In this document: positions 55,625 to 63,382 of the stretch, piece by piece
Layout: each line of letters begins with the position of its first letter
How positions within the stretch are numbered: the stretch's first letter is position 1
The notes under the pieces: model-generated
What the model saw: the letters and a program-made list of their open reading frames with translations, nothing else
Database searches by the model: none
What the model was told of the DNA's origin: nothing
Source of the DNA: CAVXTF01 sp963701375
Lineage (GTDB): Bacteria > Actinomycetota > Acidimicrobiia > Acidimicrobiales > CAVXTF01
Length of the DNA: 64,000 nt
Direction of reading: 5' to 3'
Assembly: GCA_963701375.1 (NCBI GenBank)
Contig: CAVOZT010000003.1
Coordinates: 186,001 to 250,000 of the forward strand
Position numbers and translations under genes: made by a program

Positions 55625-56731
55625 TTATGCGGCCTGCATTGAGTACAGGATCGTGCGCGCAATCATGCCGTCGCCACCCAGGCCTATCTCTACGGCAACG
55701 GGTTGGCTTCTGCCTTGGACGGCAACAGACATTACGAGGACTCCCCAAAGGCTCGTCGTTGTCGGACACGCTGTCAGCTCCTTGAGGTGCAGACACAGCT
55801 CGAGCTGGAGATCGTTGCCAGCATGGAGTGGACCGATTGGACCAGGGTCGATGACGACCCCGTTCGCCGGGTGCACCTCCGCCTCAGATGGTTCCCACGG
55901 AAGGCCACAAGACTCCAGATACGACGTCCCCACGTCAAGTATCAGGACATTGTTGTAGGACCAAGGTTCCGAGATGTCGTCGCAGCCGTCATTCCACTGA
56001 CTTTGATCGAGCTGGAGCCATTGTTGGGGAACGGCGACGCTCACGCCTCCGAAGCTGACGCGGTGCCAGGAGTCTGGGATCGGCGGTGACGGACCCGAAG
56101 CGAGAGCGACGGCTTGAGGAGACGGGCTGAGGGTGCGAAGGACGCGGCCGGCGAGCGGGCCGGAGGCGCTCACTTGTATCAGCAAGGACGGTGCAACATA
56201 GGAGTCTTGAGATGTCCAATACACCGTGACGCCATTCAGTGAGGCCGTTCTGCCCGTCGCCCCTGATTGTGTGGACGACGAGATGTCCACCTTGTTTGCC
56301 ATTGCAAGCGCGAGCGGCTGAACCCCCGTGATACTGGAATCGCTATATAGATAACGATTGCCCACTTCGACGAGGCCACCTTCCTGGGTAGACGGCCCGA
56401 GGACCCATGCTGCAGGGACGGAGATCCGAGCGTCCCCGTAGTGGACCGGCACCCAACCCGATGGTGTCGAGGCGATGTCGACGGCGACTGCCAGATGAGA
56501 TGACGTCGAACCCATCGTCGATGCCGAACAAGATGCGAGAGCAAAAACCGCGAGAACTAGGCCCAACCTCAGGGTCGATTGTCGTTCCGTCCTGCATCTC
56601 AAATCTCGCCGCGGTGATGACAACGACGCGTATCTGTTACTCGTCGGATGCGAGACTCCCGAATCAGACGACGGGATGCCGAAAGACGCGAGCGGTCCAC
56701 CCTCTCCTTGGGCCGTGCCAGCCATCGTCAC
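55625..56731 (-). CDS. Lipoprotein of unknown function
   Basis: 368 residues; lipobox ALASC near residue 68 (LRLGLVLAVFALASCSAS), so the real start is probably downstream of the first codon (near 56600) with the signal peptide at the N-terminus. The mature part is beta-rich with WHRVSFGGVSVAVPQQWLQL and two paired Cys. Possibly duplicated: GWVPVHYGDARISVPAAWVL and SWHRVSFGGVSVAVPQQWL are similar. No known family recognised. Confidence 0.6.
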   Translation of the reverse strand: MTMAGTAQGEGGPLASFGIPSSDSGVSHPTSNRYASLSSPRRDLRCRTERQSTLRLGLVLAVFALASCSASTMGSTSSHLAVAVDIASTPSGWVPVHYGDARISVPAAWVLGPSTQEGGLVEVGNRYLYSDSSITGVQPLALAMANKVDISSSTQSGATGRTASLNGVTVYWTSQDSYVAPSLLIQVSASGPLAGRVLRTLSPSPQAVALASGPSPPIPDSWHRVSFGGVSVAVPQQWLQLDQSQWNDGCDDISEPWSYNNVLILDVGTSYLESCGLPWEPSEAEVHPANGVVIDPGPIGPLHAGNDLQLELCLHLKELTACPTTTSLWGVLVMSVAVQGRSQPVAVEIGLGGDGMIARTILYSMQAA

Positions 56732-56884
56732 CCCGCCGCTGGCCGTCGCCTCCCAGAGAGATCGTTAGCCATAGCAAAGGATAGTCGCATTAGTCCGGGT
56801 TGCAACCGACGAAGCATCACCTAGAGAGCGGCTCTCCGCCGTGATCCGAAGAGCCGGAAATCGGCGGTACGCGAGGGCGGAGGG

Positions 56885-56969
56885 CGGAGGGAGCGGGATT
56901 CGAACCCGCGGGAGCTTGCACCCCAAGGCTTTTCAAGAGCCTCGCATTAGTCCGCTCTGCCATCCCTCC
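56885..56969 (-). tRNA. tRNA-Ser (anticodon TGA)
   Basis: Class II tRNA of 85 nt. Acceptor GGAGGG pairs with CCCTCC, the anticodon stem-loop is AGGCT-CTTGAAA-AGCCT with anticodon TGA at 56935-56933, there is a long variable arm, and the T-loop is GGTTCGAATCC. Discriminator G; no CCA is encoded. Decodes UCA and related serine codons. Confidence 0.95.
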
Positions 56970-56990
56970 GGGTCCGAGGGTAGCCGCCGC

Positions 56991-57959
56991 TCAGGGTCTG
57001 ATCTGAGCCCGGAGCGCGTCCATCCATTGCTCTGCGTCTCGCCACGCTTCGCCAACCTTGAGACGAACTGCTTCTCCCTCAGAACCCTCGGCGGGGTATG
57101 AGCCGAGGAATTTCACTCCGGCGAGCTCGGCGTGGAGCACTCGCAACGCGTCCGCGACAACCTCGTCGGCGATATGGCCTTCCATGTCGATGAGGAAGCA
57201 GTAGCTCCCCAATCCTTGCTTCGTAGGCCGTGACTCGAGCTTTGTCAGGTTGATGTTTCGCGTGGAGAACTCGCTGAGGATGGCGTGAAGAGTCCCAGGG
57301 TGGTCTTCGCGCTGGAAGCACACGATGGTGGTCTTGTCATGACCCGTCGGGAGAGGAACGCCTTCGCGGGCGACAATGACGAATCGGGTTTGATTGTCCG
57401 GGTGATCCTCGATGGCCGCCTCTAGTACGTCGAGTCCGTAAAGCTCGGCCGCAAGCCTGGGGGCGAGCGCTGCCATGTGCGGACGGCGCTCTTCTCCTAC
57501 GAGCCGCGCGGCCTCGGCAGTCGAGTTCGTCGCCACGATCTCGACGGACGGCAGATTTTCCGACAGAAAGCGCCGACATTGCGCCGTCGCGTGTGGGAAC
57601 GACAGAACCCGGCGAATGGTCTCGATCCGGGTCCCTCCCGGTGCGACGAGGTTGAGGTGGACGTCGAGGACGACCTCGCGCTGGATCAGCAGGTCGACCT
57701 CGAACACCAGGCTGTCGACGGTCGCGCTCACGGTTCCTTCGATCGAGTTCTCAATCGGAAGGAAACCGAGATCCACCTCCCCCGAGCTAACTGCGTCGAG
57801 GACGTCGGCAAGAGTCGGCTTAGGCGTCGATCCCGCTACGAGGTCGGGCTGCGTCGAAAGTGCTTCTTCGGTGAAGGTTCCGGCGGGCCCCAAGAACGCG
57901 ACCGAAACCGACCTCGGGCCTTTGGCCGAGGCGGTCGACTGAGTCGCAGCCGGCTCCAT
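56991..57959 (-). CDS. pheA: Prephenate dehydratase
   Basis: 322 residues; converts prephenate to phenylpyruvate in phenylalanine synthesis. N-terminal catalytic domain begins VAFLGPAGTFTEEAL and contains IPIENSIEG-type FLPIENSIEGTV and NQTRF. The ACT domain (about 205-285) has ESRPTKQGLGSYCFLIDMEG, the Phe-binding feedback site. Stand-alone form without chorismate mutase, as in actinobacteria. Divergent from larB. Confidence 0.95.
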   Translation of the reverse strand: MEPAATQSTASAKGPRSVSVAFLGPAGTFTEEALSTQPDLVAGSTPKPTLADVLDAVSSGEVDLGFLPIENSIEGTVSATVDSLVFEVDLLIQREVVLDVHLNLVAPGGTRIETIRRVLSFPHATAQCRRFLSENLPSVEIVATNSTAEAARLVGEERRPHMAALAPRLAAELYGLDVLEAAIEDHPDNQTRFVIVAREGVPLPTGHDKTTIVCFQREDHPGTLHAILSEFSTRNINLTKLESRPTKQGLGSYCFLIDMEGHIADEVVADALRVLHAELAGVKFLGSYPAEGSEGEAVRLKVGEAWRDAEQWMDALRAQIRP

Positions 57960-57982
57960 GGGCGGGCAGGATAGTGGTCCCG

Positions 57983-58732
57983 ATGGACGAGCCCGCCCTG
58001 AAGCAACTGATAACTGACCTGCTCGCGGGCGCGGTCACGCCGGACGAGGCCGTCTCCAAACTGAGGCGACTTCCCTTTGCCGATCTCGGCTTCGCAAAGG
58101 TGGACCACCACCGTGCTCTGCGTCAGCGATGCGGCGAGGCCGTCTACGCGCCCGGAAAGACCGTGGAGCAATGCGCCAGCATCGTGGCGGAGCTGCTCGC
58201 CGAACCCGGCGAGAACCCGGTGCTTCTCACGAGGGCGGATGCCGACCAGGTCGCCGGAACCCTCAGTCGCTGTCCTGGAGGGCTCTCGACACAGACGGGC
58301 GATCTCTCCACCGTGGCGTGGCGACCCTCGCCTTTGAGATCGTCCCGCGTGATGCTCGTCACCGCGGGCACCGCAGATCAGTGCGTCGCCGAAGAGTGCC
58401 GCGCCGCTCTCCACGCGTTCGGTCTCGAGCCGCAACTGCTCACCGACTGCGGGGTAGCTGGTGTGCACCGACTTCTTGCGTCAGTCGACCAACTGTCGGA
58501 AGCGGACGCGATCGTCGTCGTCGCCGGCATGGAAGGCGCATTGGCGAGCTTGGTTGCCGGTATTACTCCGGCGCCCGTCGTCGCCGTACCCACCTCGGCC
58601 GGATACGGCGCTGCGCTCGAAGGCGTGACCGCACTTCTCGCAATGCTTGCGTCGTGCGCCGCAGGCTTGACGGTCGTAGGGATCGACAACGGATTCGGTG
58701 CAGCCGCAGCAGTTGCTCGCATGCTGCTATGA
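57983..58732 (+). CDS. larB: LarB, nicotinic acid adenine dinucleotide carboxylase/hydrolase
   Basis: 249 residues. First enzyme of nickel-pincer nucleotide synthesis: carboxylates the pyridinium ring of NaAD and hydrolyses the phosphoanhydride. It resembles PurE: RVMLVTAGTADQCVAEECRAALHAFG, then VVVAGMEGALASLVAGI, VPTSAGYG and IDNGFGAA are family hallmarks. ATG 57983 is taken (GTG 57974 in frame). Its stop overlaps the larC start (ATGA). Confidence 0.92.
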   Translation: MDEPALKQLITDLLAGAVTPDEAVSKLRRLPFADLGFAKVDHHRALRQRCGEAVYAPGKTVEQCASIVAELLAEPGENPVLLTRADADQVAGTLSRCPGGLSTQTGDLSTVAWRPSPLRSSRVMLVTAGTADQCVAEECRAALHAFGLEPQLLTDCGVAGVHRLLASVDQLSEADAIVVVAGMEGALASLVAGITPAPVVAVPTSAGYGAALEGVTALLAMLASCAAGLTVVGIDNGFGAAAAVARMLL

Positions 58733-59955
58733 GCCCTTCATCAGACGCTGGTTCGAACACCGCGTGGTTCCACTGCTTTGCAGGAATCGCCGGGGACATG
58801 GCGCTCGGGAGCCTGCTGGACGCGGGTGCGGACTTCGACGAGGTCGTCGAGTTGCTACAGAGGCTCCCCTTCAGCGTGTGGGCTCTGGAGGCGGAGCCGG
58901 TGCTGCGCGCAGGGATCGCGGCGACTCGAGCAATCGTCTCCGCGTCGGACGACGTGGTTGTCCGGACCCATGCACACATCCTCGGACTCTTGGAGGAGGC
59001 TCGACTTCCCGAGCGGGTTGTAAGACGCTCGACTGCCGCGTTCGCCGCGCTAGCCGAGGTCGAGGGCCGATTGCACCGGCGCTCTCCCTCGCAGGTCCAC
59101 TTCCACGAGGTTGGAGGGCACGACACGATCGTCGACGTTGTCGGCACCATGGCAGCACTCGAGGTTCTCGGCATCGACACGGTCACAGCTTCGGCCGTCT
59201 CTGTCGGCACCGGAACGGTCCGGACGACTCACGGAATTCTTCCGAACCCCTCGCCGGCTGTGGTCGGCCTTCTTCAAGGAGTACCAACTTACGGAAGGGC
59301 GATCAATCTGGAGCTCACGACCCCGACAGGAGCTGCGATCCTCGCCGCCACCGCCTCTTGGTTCGGACCGATGCCACCTCTGCGGATCGGGGCCACCGGC
59401 TTCGGTGCCGGCGCGCGCGAGATCGACGGTCTTCCGAATTGCACCCAGGTAGTGCTCGGGGAACCGGTGCCCGAAACGGGGGCGGGAAACGTTGGTCAAC
59501 CGCTCGTCCTTCTGGAGGCGAACATCGACGACGCTACGGGTGAGACGCTCGCTCACGCGGTTGCGAGGCTCCTCGAGGCCGGTGCGTACGACGCGTGGCT
59601 GTCACCGGTGATCATGAAGAAGGGCAGACCCGGGCACGTGCTCAGCGTCCTGTCGGACCCGGCCCTGAGCGACGCGATGCGAACGATGATGCGATCTGAG
59701 ACCGGCACGCTCGGGGTGCGGGCGATGATGACCGAACGCTGGGCCGCCACACGGTCCGAGCACCAGGTCGAGGTCGCCGGAATGACGGTGCGTCTGAAGG
59801 TGAGCCCAGGAAGGGCGAAAGCCGAGAGCCGAGACGCGGCCAGGGTGGCCGCGAGAACGGGAATGCCGCTTCGCGAGGTTGTTGCGATCGCCGAGTCCTC
59901 TTGGCGGATACGTAACGGGGACCTCCCGCCGAGTGACGGACCGGCTTCAGCGTGA
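58729..59955 (+). CDS. larC: LarC, nickel insertion enzyme for pincer cofactor
   Basis: 408 residues, ATG 58729 overlapping the larB stop. CTP-dependent cyclometallase that inserts nickel into the bis-thiocarboxylate cofactor precursor. Family features: WFHCFAGIAGDMALGSLLDAGAD, the HFHEVGGHDTIVDVVG metal-binding region, SVGTGTVRTTHG, TPTGAAIL, and EANIDDATGE. Single full-length frame (some LarC need a programmed frameshift; none is needed here). Confidence 0.94.
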   Translation: MSPSSDAGSNTAWFHCFAGIAGDMALGSLLDAGADFDEVVELLQRLPFSVWALEAEPVLRAGIAATRAIVSASDDVVVRTHAHILGLLEEARLPERVVRRSTAAFAALAEVEGRLHRRSPSQVHFHEVGGHDTIVDVVGTMAALEVLGIDTVTASAVSVGTGTVRTTHGILPNPSPAVVGLLQGVPTYGRAINLELTTPTGAAILAATASWFGPMPPLRIGATGFGAGAREIDGLPNCTQVVLGEPVPETGAGNVGQPLVLLEANIDDATGETLAHAVARLLEAGAYDAWLSPVIMKKGRPGHVLSVLSDPALSDAMRTMMRSETGTLGVRAMMTERWAATRSEHQVEVAGMTVRLKVSPGRAKAESRDAARVAARTGMPLREVVAIAESSWRIRNGDLPPSDGPASA

Positions 59956-60037
59956 TCCAGCCGATCACGCCGTTGCGGTGCAGCCCCGGTCGTGCAGAAG
60001 GGGGCGCCCTTTCGGACGCCCCCTCTGCGTAGTTTTT
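59950..60037. terminator. Twin terminators after larC
   Basis: GCGTGATC-CAGCC-GATCACGC (59950-59970) is a perfect 8-bp hairpin holding the larC stop. A second, larger hairpin spans 59994-60028 (GCAGA...GGGGGCG pairing CGCCCCC...TCTGC) followed by TTTTT at 60033-60037. It should end the plus-strand transcript and may also limit the minus-strand one. Confidence 0.75.
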
Positions 60038-60121
60038 GCTGGAAAGGCGCTGCGCTCCTTTGTTTCCCCGGCGGGACCGATTCCGGCCCGGAGCTCAGCG
60101 GGTAACTGGCTGGGATTCGCC

Positions 60122-60201
60122 AGGTGGTCCAGCGAGCCGACTTAGCGGCCAGCCACCTCCAGGGTCCCAAATCGTCTGTTCAGTTGGACCACCTCCTTTC
60201 T
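60122..60201 (-). promoter_or_regulatory. Extended Shine-Dalgarno sequestered in a hairpin, with a 13-codon mini-ORF
   Basis: Minus-strand AGAAAGGAGGTGGTCCA (60201-60185) complements the 3' tail of 16S rRNA over about 12 nt. Its AGGTGGTCCA part has a perfect 10-bp complement TGGACCACCT at 60131-60122. Between them CTG 60183 opens LNRRFGTLEVAGR and stops at TAA (60142). The hairpin would hide the ribosome site. It lies after the GNAT gene, so it is in the 3' region of that transcript or a separate RNA. Attenuator, thermometer or ribosome-binding decoy are possible; none is shown. Confidence 0.55.
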
Positions 60202-60325
60202 CTGGTCCCGACATCGTAACCAGACCGAGTCCGCCATATGCACATCGCGACCCGATTCCTGTCGCCGGCACGGAGCGTGGCGACCACGGGGCCGCCCCCG
60301 CGGCGCCTTCCACGGTGGTGCCGGG

Positions 60326-60772
60326 CTACTTGTCCGCGTTGAACCGGTACACGTTCGTCTCACGTTGCTCGAACCCGAGGTGGACGTACAGGCGGTTGGC
60401 GTCGGCACGAGACGGTCGCGACGTCAGGTCGACGGTGCGCGCTCCCATGCTTGCGGCACGTTCTACCGCCGCTCGAACGAGCATTCCGCCGACCCCCCTT
60501 CCTCGCACCTGACCGTCGACGACGACATCCTCGATCCAGGCGCGCACACCCGTCGGGATCCGGAACACCGCCAGCGTGAGTGATCCGACGATGTGCTGGT
60601 CCTCGTCCCTTGCCACGAAGAGCACCGTCGATGGGCTGGAGGCCATCTCGGCCACTTCGTCTCTCGTGGGAGCGCTCGACGACGACGACAACTGGGGGAC
60701 GAGGCCCGCCAGTGACTCGACCACCTCGTCGGAGGCTTCCGTGATCTCGTGAACGGTCAGGTCGCCCGCCAC
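60326..60772 (-). CDS. GNAT-family N-acetyltransferase
   Basis: 148 residues. Cofactor motif QVRGRGVGGMLVRAAVERA, then TVDLTSRPSRADANRLYVHLGFEQRETNVYRF. Small-molecule or peptide acetyltransferase of unknown substrate. Its start overlaps the NUDIX gene end by 16 nt, so the two are co-translated. Confidence 0.88.
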   Translation of the reverse strand: MAGDLTVHEITEASDEVVESLAGLVPQLSSSSSAPTRDEVAEMASSPSTVLFVARDEDQHIVGSLTLAVFRIPTGVRAWIEDVVVDGQVRGRGVGGMLVRAAVERAASMGARTVDLTSRPSRADANRLYVHLGFEQRETNVYRFNADK

Positions 60773-61443
60773 ATCGGCCTTCGGACCGTGTCGTACAGGA
60801 CGTCCACGTGCTCTCCTCGAAGAGCGGCGAACACGTGCTCTCCCCAGCGCTCAGCGCCTGCAAGTGGGCTCGGAAGCGAATCGAGTGCGAACCACCCGAC
60901 TTGGCGGGTTTCGAGAGGATGGGCTTTCAACTCGCCCCCGGTCGCCCGGCAATGAAAGACCAGCGAGTAAAGAGGGATCCGGGTAAAACCAAGGCGGAGG
61001 CCGTCTAACACTGCGATCAGCTTGACGGGCTCCGCTTCTATTCCGGTCTCTTCGAGAACCTCTTTCACGACGACCTCTGCGGCCGAGTATCCGACGTCAG
61101 CCCACCCGGTCGGGTAGAGCCACACACCGGAGTCCGCCCGTTGGACGAGGAGCATCTCGCCCTTGTCGTTGCCCACTGCGGCTCCGACGGCGACCTTCGG
61201 AGTCACGTAGCCCGCGACGCCGTCGCCGACCTGACCCAGCCATTCTTCGACCCGTCCCTCGGCGTCCTCGACCCCCTGCGCACCTGAAGCAGACGCCACC
61301 GCGATGTCAGCAGCGACTCGAAGCACCTCGTCGAAGCGCTCTCTTTCGTACAGGTTGTCGCTGAATCCGAGTCCGGTGCGGGCGATAGCTGCCAAGGTCT
61401 CGCTCCAGCGCAGCAGCTGCCGCACTGAGACCTCAGGTTCCAC
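60757..61443 (-). CDS. NUDIX hydrolase with N-terminal helical domain
   Basis: 228 residues from GTG 61443. An N-terminal helical domain (NUDIX_4-like: VRQLLRWSETLAAIARTGLGF) precedes the NUDIX box GWADVGYSAAEVVVKEVLEETGIEA, which fits G-x5-E-x7-R/K-E-x2-E-E-x-G-U with Lys replacing Arg. Hydrolyses a nucleoside-diphosphate derivative, perhaps an ADP-sugar or NADH. Operon with the GNAT gene. Confidence 0.88.
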   Translation of the reverse strand: MEPEVSVRQLLRWSETLAAIARTGLGFSDNLYERERFDEVLRVAADIAVASASGAQGVEDAEGRVEEWLGQVGDGVAGYVTPKVAVGAAVGNDKGEMLLVQRADSGVWLYPTGWADVGYSAAEVVVKEVLEETGIEAEPVKLIAVLDGLRLGFTRIPLYSLVFHCRATGGELKAHPLETRQVGWFALDSLPSPLAGAERWGEHVFAALRGEHVDVLYDTVRRPMWRAT

Positions 61444-61570
61444 CGACGCTGACGCTACTCGGTGCCGACGAGCGCCTCGGTCGCCTCCTCGAGCGACCGA
61501 AACCCTCTTCGGTCGTGCCCCGCACGCCGGTGATGCGTGCCACTGCCCCACGATGGGTCAGAATGGAACA

Positions 61571-61769
61571 TGGCGGTGAACAGGGACTGCAGGCACTACA
61601 TCATGCAGTCGACCTCGCTGTGGAGAGAAGCTCGAGCGATGCCGGATGGATGCCAACGAACAACTCCCGTTCGCATGCCCTGAGGGTTGCCTGTTCTACG
61701 AGCCTCGAAAGGTGTCGTCCGCCGGTTGGACGGTGCCTCCGAGTTCGCCCGGCGAACCCACCCGATAGC
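61571..61769 (+). CDS. Small four-Cys protein, with frameshift
   Basis: About 65 residues. ATG 61571 opens MAVNRDCRHYIMQSTSL. One frame over continues GEKLERCRMDANEQLPFACPEGCLFYEPRK and ends TAG 61767. Dropping one base near 61622 joins them. Four Cys (D-C-R, R-C-R, A-C-P, G-C-L) and a His suggest a zinc or iron-sulfur centre. I recall similar short actinobacterial proteins of unknown function. Abuts the stop of the minus-strand gene at 61770. Confidence 0.6.
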
Positions 61770-62258
61770 TCAGGCCGAATGGCGACGTCGGTGGACGAAC
61801 GCCTTTGCTGCCCCCCAAGCGAGCGCCAGGTCGCGGACCTCTTCGCCGAGCACGGCGAGTGACGCCGGGGTCAGCCCGTAACGGTCGTCGGGAAACCTGA
61901 GCTCCTGGAACTCGTCGCGAGCCACCGGGGGTACCCCTGCGTCGGAAAGCACTCCGGTTGCGAACGCGACCAGGGGCCGCACCAGCGCGAGGGGCGTGGT
62001 TCTCTGATCGTCGATGTCGGCGCAGAGCAGAGCTCGCAACGGCGCGGCCACTGCGTCCGCAGCCTGCCGGCCCGCAGCTTGCGCAAGCCTTTCGATGTCA
62101 GGCTGTGATTTCGGGGCTGCCGGGGAGCCGCTTCTCACCCATTCGGCGTACCGATCCTCGACGGAACGAGCGATCCAGCCCGGCACCGCCTCGATCACAG
62201 ACTCGGCGAGCTCCGGTCCTAGTCTCGAGATCTCAGAGTCCGGATCCAGCGGGCTCAG
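61770..62258 (-). CDS. Conserved actinobacterial protein of unknown function (CTG start likely)
   Basis: About 162 residues with IARSVEDRYAEWVRS and RDEFQELRFPDDRYGLTPASL, ending AWGAAKAFVHRRRHSA. There is no ATG, GTG or TTG near the expected start. CTG 62258 overlaps the stop of the NIL-domain gene (CTGA), matching the 4-nt overlap between larE and that gene. GTG 62198 would give a shorter protein. Last gene of the hemQ-larE-NIL operon; may function with it. Confidence 0.6.
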   Translation of the reverse strand: MSPLDPDSEISRLGPELAESVIEAVPGWIARSVEDRYAEWVRSGSPAAPKSQPDIERLAQAAGRQAADAVAAPLRALLCADIDDQRTTPLALVRPLVAFATGVLSDAGVPPVARDEFQELRFPDDRYGLTPASLAVLGEEVRDLALAWGAAKAFVHRRRHSA

Positions 62259-62485
62259 CTCTCGACCACGTCGCCGAGCAGGTCCACGCGAACCCCCTGC
62301 TCGCGCAACCACGCGACGGCGCCTTCCACTTTGTCGGGAGCTCCCGCAATCTCGCAGATGATCCAACCTTCGTGGCCGTCAACGTGAGCGTGCCTGATGT
62401 TGGGCTCGACATCGTGCTCGCGCACGAGGCGCGCGATTACCGGCTCGCGAACCAGGTCCTCAGGGAAGGTGAGCTTCACCCTCAC
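62255..62485 (-). CDS. NIL-domain protein
   Basis: 76 residues: VKLTFPEDLVREPVIARLVREHDVEPNIRHAHVDGHEGWIICEIAG (in part), the ferredoxin-like NIL ligand-binding fold found at the end of methionine/nickel/sulfur-linked transporter ATPases and near ferredoxins. Here it stands alone. GTG 62485 overlaps the larE stop (GTGA). A link to sulfur delivery for LarE is a contextual inference. Confidence 0.8.
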   Translation of the reverse strand: MRVKLTFPEDLVREPVIARLVREHDVEPNIRHAHVDGHEGWIICEIAGAPDKVEGAVAWLREQGVRVDLLGDVVES

Positions 62486-63372
62486 TGCGATCTGCTCGAC
62501 AGTGGGTACTCCGGCAGCACTTCGCTGCGTTGCGATCTTGCGACGCCGACGAGCGCTTCGTTCAGGTTCCCCGACCTGAAGCCCTCCAGATCCAGCGTGA
62601 CATAGCGGTACCCGGCAGCGCGAACTGCGGCAACGACTTCGACGCGCCGGCGGACGGCTTCATCGAGCTCTTCGGCACCTAGCTCTATTCGCGCCAGTTC
62701 GCCGTAATGCCGCAAGCGGATCTGGCGAAAACCGAGCGCCTTGAGCCCTGATTCTGCGATCGCCACAACACGGAGTGTCGGCTCGGTGACCGGAGTTCCA
62801 TACGGAATTCGCGAAGCGAGGCAAGCTGCCGCGGGTTTGTCCCATGTGCGCAAGCCGAGGGCTCTCGAAGCCTGACGGACCGCGCTCTTCGTAAATCCGG
62901 ATTGCACGAGAGGAAATACCGCTCCGCGTTCTCGTGCTGCTTGCTGACCGGGTCGATGGTCCCCGAGGTCGTCGAGGTTGACCCCGAGGACGACGGTCGC
63001 GTTCGCGCGTTCCGCCAGCGGAGCCACGGCATCGAGTAGGGCACCCTTGCAATGCGCACATCGAGTGCCGTCATTCGCCTGGTAGTCGGGGTTTGCGAGC
63101 TCGTCGGTCTCCACTTCCACGTGACGAAGGGACCACTCGCCGGCCAGTGCTCTCACATCGGACAGCTCTTCGGGGGCGAGCGTCGGCGACACGGCGGTTA
63201 CGCAGAGGACGTTTTCTCTTCCGAGCTCGTCGGTCGCGACCTTTGCGAGGAAGGCGGAGTCGGCACCGCCGCTGAACGCGACTACGACATGGCCGAGCGC
63301 GGAGAGACACTCCCGCAGTTCAACCATTCGATCAGCCAGTGTCCCCGAGTCGCTCACGCCAGTGTCGCTCAC
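62482..63372 (-). CDS. larE: LarE, ATP-dependent sacrificial sulfur transferase
   Basis: About 296 residues. PP-loop ATP-pyrophosphatase: SGGADSAFLAKVA. It thiolates the carboxylated pyridinium intermediate, in studied members by sacrificing a Cys sulfur; the matching Cys here is in DKPAAACLASRIPYGTPV. A second Cys pair occurs in RCAHCKGALL. The start is uncertain: GTG 63372 is 10 nt after the hemQ stop, and the frame is open to 63423. Same operon as NIL-domain gene; completes the Lar set with larB and larC. Confidence 0.9.
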   Translation of the reverse strand: MSDTGVSDSGTLADRMVELRECLSALGHVVVAFSGGADSAFLAKVATDELGRENVLCVTAVSPTLAPEELSDVRALAGEWSLRHVEVETDELANPDYQANDGTRCAHCKGALLDAVAPLAERANATVVLGVNLDDLGDHRPGQQAARERGAVFPLVQSGFTKSAVRQASRALGLRTWDKPAAACLASRIPYGTPVTEPTLRVVAIAESGLKALGFRQIRLRHYGELARIELGAEELDEAVRRRVEVVAAVRAAGYRYVTLDLEGFRSGNLNEALVGVARSQRSEVLPEYPLSSRSQ

Positions 63373-63382
63373 GACGGCAGGC

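Noticed and set aside
58129..58728. N-terminal extension of the larC frame
   Set aside because: It overlaps larB almost completely and is Arg-rich; ATG 58729 overlapping the larB stop is the natural start.
60184..60201. Plus-strand TTGGACCACCTCCTTTCT resembling the 3' end of 16S rRNA
   Set aside because: Only this short tail matches; no other rRNA sequence is nearby. The minus-strand reading as an extended ribosome-binding site explains it better.
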